A stretch of 25,810 nucleotides of DNA, from positions 1 through 25,810 of IMG/VR virus record IMGVR_UViG_3300030106_001948. One strand, 5' to 3'. Position numbers and translations under genes: made by a program. The stretch is from a virus. A model generated the notes under the pieces. It made no database searches and had not been told where the DNA came from. It was given only the letters and a program-made list of their open reading frames with translations. Of the stretch, positions 21,147-25,810 are shown piece by piece (within the stretch, counting starts at the first letter, position 1; every line of letters starts with the position of its first letter).

Positions 21147-21699
21147 TAATGTCTATCTTGAAGAAATTAGAGCTTGGTCTAAACACGTTTTGGAAGAACC
21201 TATAAAGTATTTTAATGATCTTCCGCCATGCCCCTATGCAGAAAAAGCTTGGGAAGATAATCGAGTAGATTGTGTTATTAAAGACACGGACAACAAACAA
21301 GTTTTATACACAACGGTTTCTCAATTTCCTGATAATTTAGATATAGTTTTAATAATTGACAAAAAATATGAAAAAAAAGCCCAAGATTATCATGATTATT
21401 TAGATGCTATGAATGTTGCCATATCCAGAGGTATGTTTATTGATAAAGATATTTGGGTTATGGGGTTTCATCCAGATGATGAAGCTAGTGAATATGTAGA
21501 TGATGCTAATTTTTGTCATTTAACAGAGGAAAGTTATGCTATTATTTTTGTCCAAAGACTAACAAAATTGCATGAATCAGCAGACAAATTAAAAAAAAGA
21601 GGTTATTATGACATTTATAGCAAAGAATATAACGCCGATGCTATATTTAAACTGAGAGAAACTTTATATAGGAGACTTAAAGATGGTAATGAAGCCTAA
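21139..21699 (+). CDS. Conserved phage protein, PPCPYA family
   Basis: A 186-aa acidic protein starting at GTG 21139, inside the end of the previous gene. Conserved-looking parts are EIRAWSKHVLEEP, the LPPCPYAEKAWEDNRVD block (about 28-44), and DIWVMGFHPDDEAS. I recall similar PPCPYA.KAW proteins in marine phages and cyanophages, usually among virion genes and without known function. No ATG in frame is available near the start, so the GTG is likely real. Confidence 0.65.
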   Translation: MPNNVYLEEIRAWSKHVLEEPIKYFNDLPPCPYAEKAWEDNRVDCVIKDTDNKQVLYTTVSQFPDNLDIVLIIDKKYEKKAQDYHDYLDAMNVAISRGMFIDKDIWVMGFHPDDEASEYVDDANFCHLTEESYAIIFVQRLTKLHESADKLKKRGYYDIYSKEYNADAIFKLRETLYRRLKDGNEA

Positions 21700-21832
21700 G
21701 AAAAAAAACCCTGTAAAAAAAATGGGTGGCGGTATGATTAAGAAAATGCGTGGCGGTGGCATGGCTAAGAAAATGCGTGGCGGTGGCATGGTCAAGAAAA
21801 TGCGTGGCGGAGGAATGGCTAAGAAAAGATAA
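21683..21832 (+). CDS. Repeat peptide KKMRGGGM (49 aa)
   Basis: ATG 21683, with GGAG at 21671-21674, to TAA 21832. After a lysine-rich start the peptide is a tandem array of the nine-residue unit M-x-KKMRGGG. It should be unstructured, positively charged and methionine-rich. The stop overlaps the next ATG (TAATG), so it sits tightly in the operon. Similar short KK.RGGG peptides occur in other phages as I recall. It could coat nucleic acid or be virion-packaged, but there is no direct evidence. Confidence 0.65.
   Translation: MVMKPKKKNPVKKMGGGMIKKMRGGGMAKKMRGGGMVKKMRGGGMAKKR
21734..21829 (+). repeat. 27-bp tandem repeat, 3.5 copies
   Basis: Units start at 21734, 21761 and 21788, with a partial at 21815-21829. 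Each encodes M-(I/A/V/A)-KKMRGGG. The first two units differ only in the second codon, which points to recent duplication. Confidence 0.85.
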
Positions 21833-22500
21833 TGGCAGTTTCAAGTAGCACCAATTTTGAATTAGATGTAGTAGAATACATTGAGGAAGCTTTTGAGCGT
21901 TGTGGTCTTGAGGTTCGTACTGGATATGATCTCAAGACTGCAAAGCGTTCTCTTAATTTGATGTTAGCTGAATGGGCTAATAGGGGTTTAAATCAATGGA
22001 CTATTGCACAACGTACCGTTTCTTTAGTGCAATCGGATGGGGAGTATGATTTAGGTACAGATGTTATTGATATATTATCTGTTGTGGTGAGAAGAAGTTC
22101 TACTGACTTTGCATTAGAAAGAATTAGTAGAGATACGTTTTTGTCTATACCTAATAAAACTACGGAAGGTCGAGCAAACCAATTTTTTTTAGATAGGCAA
22201 ATAACCCCTAATTTAAAGATATGGCCTATACCTGAAAATAGTACAGATGTCCTTTATTATGATGCCTTAACAAGAATTGATGATGCGGATACTCAGACAA
22301 ATACGATGGATATACCTTTTAGGTTTTATCCGTGTTTAGCGGCGGGATTATCTTATTATATATCCATGAAAAGAGCTCCTGAACGAGTACAACTTTTAAA
22401 GGCAGCCTACGAGGAAGAATTTCAAAGAGCAATGACAGAAGATAGGGATAGAGCTTCGTTCAACGTGGTGCCACAGTATCAATATTTTAGGACCACCTAA
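21832..22500 (+). CDS. Head-to-tail adaptor-like protein 1
   Basis: A 222-aa protein resembling portal-adaptor/tail-accessory proteins (P22 gp4- or tail-tubular-A-like). The N-terminal helices DVVEYIEEAFERCGLEVRTG, AKRSLNLMLAEWANRGLNQW (about 37-56) and the following strands (RTVSLVQSDGEYDLGTDVID) are typical, as is the helical C-terminus (PERVQLLKAAYEEEFQRAMT). It would seal the portal and dock the tail. The order just before other tail genes fits. Family assignment is by eye only. Confidence 0.65.
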   Translation: MAVSSSTNFELDVVEYIEEAFERCGLEVRTGYDLKTAKRSLNLMLAEWANRGLNQWTIAQRTVSLVQSDGEYDLGTDVIDILSVVVRRSSTDFALERISRDTFLSIPNKTTEGRANQFFLDRQITPNLKIWPIPENSTDVLYYDALTRIDDADTQTNTMDIPFRFYPCLAAGLSYYISMKRAPERVQLLKAAYEEEFQRAMTEDRDRASFNVVPQYQYFRTT

Positions 22501-23219
22501 TGAGTAAATATGCTAGTGGAAAGAGAGCTTATGGAATTTCGGATAGATCTGGTTTTCGCTATCGTTATAAAGATTTAAGAAAAGAATGGAACGGAGCTAT
22601 TGTTGGACCAGACGAGTTTGAATCGAAGCATCCTCAACTTTTTCCCCGAAGAAAAGTTTTTGATGCACAAGCGTTACGAGATGCTAGACCAGAGGTTAAT
22701 TTAGAAGCCGAAAGAAATGTAAATTGGGGGTGGAATCCTGTAGGTAGTCCTAGCCAAGATTATTTTCCCATTAGTAGAACCGAAGCTTTAGGTCAAGTTG
22801 GTTCTGTAACAATAAGTCTTGATTCAAGTTCAGGAAACCTAACGGTTTATCCCTCAGGAGTATCCTCCACTTCTGCTATAGGTTCTGCAACAGTAAGTTC
22901 AAATGTTACAAGATATGTCGTTACGGTGGATAGTTATTTAGGTTCAAATGTCTATTATATTGATGGAGCACGACAACCCACTTTAAGTTTATCAGAGGGA
23001 AGTATATATCTTTTTGATTGGTCAGCGGCTACTTCTCATCCATTAAGATTTTCTACCACTTCGGATGGCACTCATAATAGTGGAAGTGAATATACAACGG
23101 GCGTAGTTAAAGACGACAGTGCTTATACTACACAAATAACGGTTGCAGGTGGAGCTCCTACCTTATATTACTATTGTTCAAATCATAGTGGCATGGGAGG
23201 CCAAGCAAACACACCATGA
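22500..23219 (+). CDS. Tail-region protein with C-terminal cupredoxin domain
   Basis: A 239-aa protein in two parts. Residues 18-75 (GFRYRYKDLRKEWNGAIVGP, then HPQLFPRRKVFDAQALRDAR) form a conserved stretch I recall from marine phage tail proteins. Residues about 135-239 look like a small copper-binding cupredoxin: VYYIDG, ...SHPLRFS with His180, and YYYCSNHSGMGG with Cys226, His229 and Met232. The C-x2-H-x2-M spacing is that of amicyanin, and all four type-1 copper ligands are present. Whether it binds copper, or just uses the fold in a virion, is unknown. It overlaps both neighbours by one to four bases. Confidence 0.72.
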   Translation: MSKYASGKRAYGISDRSGFRYRYKDLRKEWNGAIVGPDEFESKHPQLFPRRKVFDAQALRDARPEVNLEAERNVNWGWNPVGSPSQDYFPISRTEALGQVGSVTISLDSSSGNLTVYPSGVSSTSAIGSATVSSNVTRYVVTVDSYLGSNVYYIDGARQPTLSLSEGSIYLFDWSAATSHPLRFSTTSDGTHNSGSEYTTGVVKDDSAYTTQITVAGGAPTLYYYCSNHSGMGGQANTP

Positions 23220-23875
23220 GTTTTACATATTTACAATTAAAAAACGCTGTTCAAGATTATACGGAAAACACAGAAACTACTTTTGTAACTAATTTACCTG
23301 TTTTTATTCGACTTGCAGAAGAAAGAATTTTAAAAAGTGTTCAATTAAGTTTATTTAGAAAAAATGCAACGGCCACTATTTCTGCTAATAGTCAGTATTT
23401 TGCTTGCCCATCTGATTTTTTAGCACCTTTTTCTTTAAGTTTTGCTCTTACTTCAGATTCAAGCCCTGAAAAAGTTTTTGTTGACTTTAAAGATCCAAGT
23501 TTTTTGCAAACTTTTAATCCAAGATCTACAAGCACAGGATTACCAAAATATTATGCTATTTATGATGTTAGCAATTTTTTAATAGCACCTACTCCAGACG
23601 CAAGTTATACAGGAGAATTACATTATTTTTACAGACCTGCAAGTTTAACAAGTGGTGCAGATGATGAAACCACGTGGCTTAGTAAAAATGCTGAAATAGC
23701 ATTGTTATATGGTGCTTTGGTAGAAGCTTATACTTTTATGAAAGGCGAACAAGATGTAATGGCTATGTACAATCAAAAATTTCAAGAGTCCTTAATGGGT
23801 ATTAAATTATTAGGTGAAGCAAAAGAAGTTACAGATGAATATAGAACGGGTAAAATAATTAGGCAGAAACAATAA
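23216..23875 (+). CDS. Head-to-tail adaptor-like protein 2 (SU10-type)
   Basis: A 219-aa protein like the phage SU10 adaptor family: helical start YLQLKNAVQDYTENTETTFV then LPVFIRLAEERILKS (about 27-41), a beta middle (ATATISANSQYFACPSDFLA, YYAIYDVSNFLIAPTPDASY) and a helical end (AEIALLYGALVEAYTFMKGE). It would sit below the portal or between adaptor and tail nozzle. ATGA overlap with the cupredoxin gene. It shares the general layout of the adaptor at 21832 without obvious sequence identity. Confidence 0.68.
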   Translation: MSFTYLQLKNAVQDYTENTETTFVTNLPVFIRLAEERILKSVQLSLFRKNATATISANSQYFACPSDFLAPFSLSFALTSDSSPEKVFVDFKDPSFLQTFNPRSTSTGLPKYYAIYDVSNFLIAPTPDASYTGELHYFYRPASLTSGADDETTWLSKNAEIALLYGALVEAYTFMKGEQDVMAMYNQKFQESLMGIKLLGEAKEVTDEYRTGKIIRQKQ

Positions 23876-24171
23876 TGTTTACTTTAAAAATGGATTTACC
23901 AAAAGATAGACCTGTTGTTGAGGTAAGAACAACAAATAACAGGGGGTTTACACCTGAAGAAGTTTCAGAGCAATGTGTTAAAAGATTAATTTCCATATCT
24001 AATAATGTTGATCCTGTTTTAAGAGATCAAGCAATTGCCTATGCAAAAAATATGGAAAAAGTAATTGCATCATATATGAAAGAAGCTATTAATAGTGATA
24101 GAACAACAATTTATAATGCAATAAAGGATGCAGGTCATCCGGAACTAGCTGAATTAATAAGGAGATTATAA
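23875..24171 (+). CDS. Conserved small helical tail-region protein
   Basis: A 98-aa protein with a strand at the start and helices after: RGFTPEEVSEQCVKRLISIS, DPVLRDQAIAYAKNMEKVIA, HPELAELIRRL. I recall this pattern (RG.TPEE...DQA.A......EL...IRRL) in marine phages and cyanophages beside tail genes; function unknown. ATG overlaps the previous TAA (TAATG). Confidence 0.68.
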   Translation: MFTLKMDLPKDRPVVEVRTTNNRGFTPEEVSEQCVKRLISISNNVDPVLRDQAIAYAKNMEKVIASYMKEAINSDRTTIYNAIKDAGHPELAELIRRL

Positions 24172-24172
24172 A

Positions 24173-24637
24173 ATGGCTTTTAGTGGAAACGCAATGTGTA
24201 CTTCTTTTAAAAAAGAACTTTTAGAAGCAGGACATAATTTTAAAAATTCTGGAGGAAGTGCTTTTAAACTTGCTCTTTATACCAATAGTGCTGTTCCCTC
24301 GGATATGGGAGGAAGTGGTAGTACAATGGATGCTTCTGTTGCAAATTATGCAACTAATAACGAGGTCAGTGGTACAGGTTATACAGCAAAGGGTGCAACT
24401 TTGACAAGAGTAGATCCAAGTTCAAGTGGAACAACAGCTTTTACTGATTTTGCAGATACAACTTTTAGTTCCTCTACTATAACAGCTAGGGGTGCCGTGA
24501 TTTTTAACGATGATGCGAGTAATGATGCTTCAGTGCTTGTTTTAGATTTTGGTTCTGACAAATCATCAAGTTCAGGTGATTTTCAAGTTGTGTTTCCAAC
24601 AGCAGATGCAAGTAACGCTATCATAAGGATTGCTTAG
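24173..24637 (+). CDS. Conserved beta-rich virion protein
   Basis: A 154-aa protein with FKLALYTNSA (about 31-40), TNNEVSGTGYTAKGATLTRV, TTFSSSTITARGAVIFND and a close with SGDFQVVFPTADASNAIIRI. This strand-rich, low-charge pattern is one I recall among tail and fibre-base proteins of marine phages. Probably structural. AAGGAGAT (24159-24166) is the RBS. The stop TAG overlaps the GTG of the fibre-like gene. Confidence 0.7.
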   Translation: MAFSGNAMCTSFKKELLEAGHNFKNSGGSAFKLALYTNSAVPSDMGGSGSTMDASVANYATNNEVSGTGYTAKGATLTRVDPSSSGTTAFTDFADTTFSSSTITARGAVIFNDDASNDASVLVLDFGSDKSSSSGDFQVVFPTADASNAIIRIA

Positions 24638-25671
24638 TGGCTCATGTTATAAATGACCGTGTAAAAGAAACTTCAACAAGCACGGGCACTGGAACAATAA
24701 ATTTAGGTGGTGCGGTAAGCGGGTTTGAAACCTTTGTTGCAGCAATTGGTAATTCTAACACGACTTATTATTGTATAGCGCATCAAAGTGAAGCAGAGTT
24801 TGAAATTGGTTTAGGAACTGTTACAGACGCATCTCCTGATACACTGGCTAGAACATCTGTAATTTCAAGTTCTAATAGTGATAGTGCAGTTAATTTTTCA
24901 GCAGGTACAAAACACGTATTTTGCACTTTACCTGCATCTAAAGCTTTTGCACTAGACAATAGTGGAAATGCGTCTACGTCTGGTTCTGTAACTGGTGGAT
25001 CTTTAATAGCTGATAATATTACTATTGATTCAAATACAATAAGTACAACGGATAGTAATGGTAATCTTAACATTACACCTAATGGAACAGGAAAATTAAT
25101 TGCTTCTACTACACCTTTTTTCTCTAATTTTTTAGGAGAATTTACTGCAAGTGATGATGCTACTTTAAGCACAGGTTCTTTGTTTTCGGACACGTATGAT
25201 ACGTATGATATTTATGTAAGAAAATTTATTCCCGCTACAGATGATGTAAATTTGCGAATGAAATTAATAAAAGCATCTGATAGTTCTGTAATATCCTCTA
25301 ATTATCATTATTATGGTGCCACATCAGGAACTCGTAGCACTGATAGTGCTCAAACTGATGGTAGATCCGCGGCCCCTACTACTTCGGGTTGGGCTATTTC
25401 AGGGCAAGATGAATTTAGCGTAGGAAGTGAAAGTGATGAAGGTTACACAGGTTTAATTAGAGTGTATAACACAAGAACAAGTGGACTTGCAGCAGCATCT
25501 CAAGTAATATTTGCGTGTTATAAATCAGTAGATGATTATCATACAAATTTTTACTTATCATCTAATGGAAGTGAATGGTATACTACTGCCATGTCAGGTG
25601 TTCAATTAAATTTTACAAGTGGAAATATAGCTAGTGGCACAATGAGAGTTTTTGGGATTAAAATGGAATAA
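24637..25671 (+). CDS. Tail fibre-like protein
   Basis: A 344-aa serine/threonine/asparagine-rich beta protein, starting GTG 24637 in an overlap with the previous TAG. The N-terminal part (INDRVKETSTSTGTGTINLG, AIGNSNTTYYCIAHQSEAEF, FEIGLGTVTDASPDTLARTS) is a domain I recall at the base of phage fibres, for attachment to the tail. A repeat-like middle (DNSGNASTSGSVTGG, NGNLNITPNGTGKLIAS) and a compact C-terminal domain (about 175-344) for receptor contact follow. The receptor cannot be deduced. Confidence 0.72.
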   Translation: MAHVINDRVKETSTSTGTGTINLGGAVSGFETFVAAIGNSNTTYYCIAHQSEAEFEIGLGTVTDASPDTLARTSVISSSNSDSAVNFSAGTKHVFCTLPASKAFALDNSGNASTSGSVTGGSLIADNITIDSNTISTTDSNGNLNITPNGTGKLIASTTPFFSNFLGEFTASDDATLSTGSLFSDTYDTYDIYVRKFIPATDDVNLRMKLIKASDSSVISSNYHYYGATSGTRSTDSAQTDGRSAAPTTSGWAISGQDEFSVGSESDEGYTGLIRVYNTRTSGLAAASQVIFACYKSVDDYHTNFYLSSNGSEWYTTAMSGVQLNFTSGNIASGTMRVFGIKME

Positions 25672-25679
25672 AATTAGGT

Positions 25680-25810
25680 ATGGTAGATCTTTATAAAAAA
25701 GTTGGTGCAGATAGAATTAAATTAACTGACGAGGAAGTTGCAGAATATAATGCTTTGCAACAGGAATGGGCGAATGGTGCTACTGAAAGAAAAAAACAAA
25801 AATTAAGAAA
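25680..25810 (+). CDS. Partial CDS at window edge (tail-assembly-like)
   Basis: ATG 25680 opens a frame still open at the right edge, 43 residues seen: MVDLYKKVGADRIKLTDEEV then AEYNALQQEWANGATERKKQ. The helical, LTxEEVAEYxALxxEW pattern resembles small proteins encoded after fibre genes, such as fibre-assembly or XkdW-like proteins, but too little is present to decide. Confidence 0.5.
   Translation, partial: MVDLYKKVGADRIKLTDEEVAEYNALQQEWANGATERKKQKLR

Noticed and set aside
24783-25193. 136-aa minus-strand frame
   Set aside because: Antisense to the fibre-like gene; no RBS and no recognisable domain.
1-25810. Integrase, attachment site or insertion sequence
   Set aside because: No recombinase or transposase motifs and no tRNA fragment were found, so a prophage or transposon origin is not supported in this window.

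Overview
This window is a stretch of a tailed double-stranded DNA bacteriophage genome. Every gene I can support lies on the + strand, and most neighbours overlap by 1-8 bases or sit a few bases apart. The DNA is AT-rich. The order of late genes (TerL, portal, holin/endolysin, GroES-like protein, scaffold, Mu gpT-like capsid, adaptors, fibre) and many of the small conserved proteins match what I know of uncultured marine caudoviruses from surface seawater metagenomes. The host is probably a low-GC marine bacterium, which is inference. No tail-tube or tape-measure gene is visible. Together with the long P22-like portal and two adaptor-like proteins, this suggests a short-tailed podovirus-like virion, but the rest of the genome could change that view.

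Region 1 (1-6274) is an accessory/early-like block. It starts with the small terminase subunit, whose end overlaps out of frame with a VRR-NUC-type nuclease. A coupled group follows: two unknown genes, a protein resembling phage Mu Mom (a GNAT-fold DNA adenine modification protein), and another unknown gene. Next come small single genes or mini-operons, each set off by a hairpin terminator and an AT-rich repeated box (consensus about TATATAGGATAAA-N2-4-TATATATGGAG) that runs into the ribosome-binding site. The block ends with a conserved unknown protein, a DUF932 protein and an 82-residue protein. The last two have near-identical upstream modules.

Region 2 (6275-6853) is about 580 bases without a gene, with several inverted and direct repeats rich in CCGC. 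It lies directly upstream of the large terminase and could hold a packaging site, replication origin, regulatory region or structured RNA.

Region 3 (6854-14956) carries packaging, portal and lysis genes: TerL, a virion-associated-looking protein with an internal Tat-like motif, the portal, small basic proteins, a membrane-anchored protein, an orphan amino-methyltransferase, an EF-hand membrane protein, a 3TM holin and an M15 peptidase endolysin. Region 4 (14958-18841) has a small secreted protein, a promoter-like tract, a GroES-like chaperonin, scaffold, two head-associated proteins and the major capsid protein. Two tandem hairpins and an operator-like inverted repeat close it.

Region 5 (18983 to the right edge) holds further structural genes: a lectin-like beta protein, a run of tiny lysine/glycine/cysteine-rich proteins, two adaptor-like proteins flanking a protein with a complete type-1 copper (cupredoxin) ligand set, beta-rich virion proteins, a fibre-like protein, and a gene cut by the window edge. 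The features most worth following are the Mom-like modification cluster, the box/hairpin/RBS regulatory modules, the intergenic region before terL, the cupredoxin virion protein, and the phage-encoded GroES and EF-hand lysis-associated proteins.
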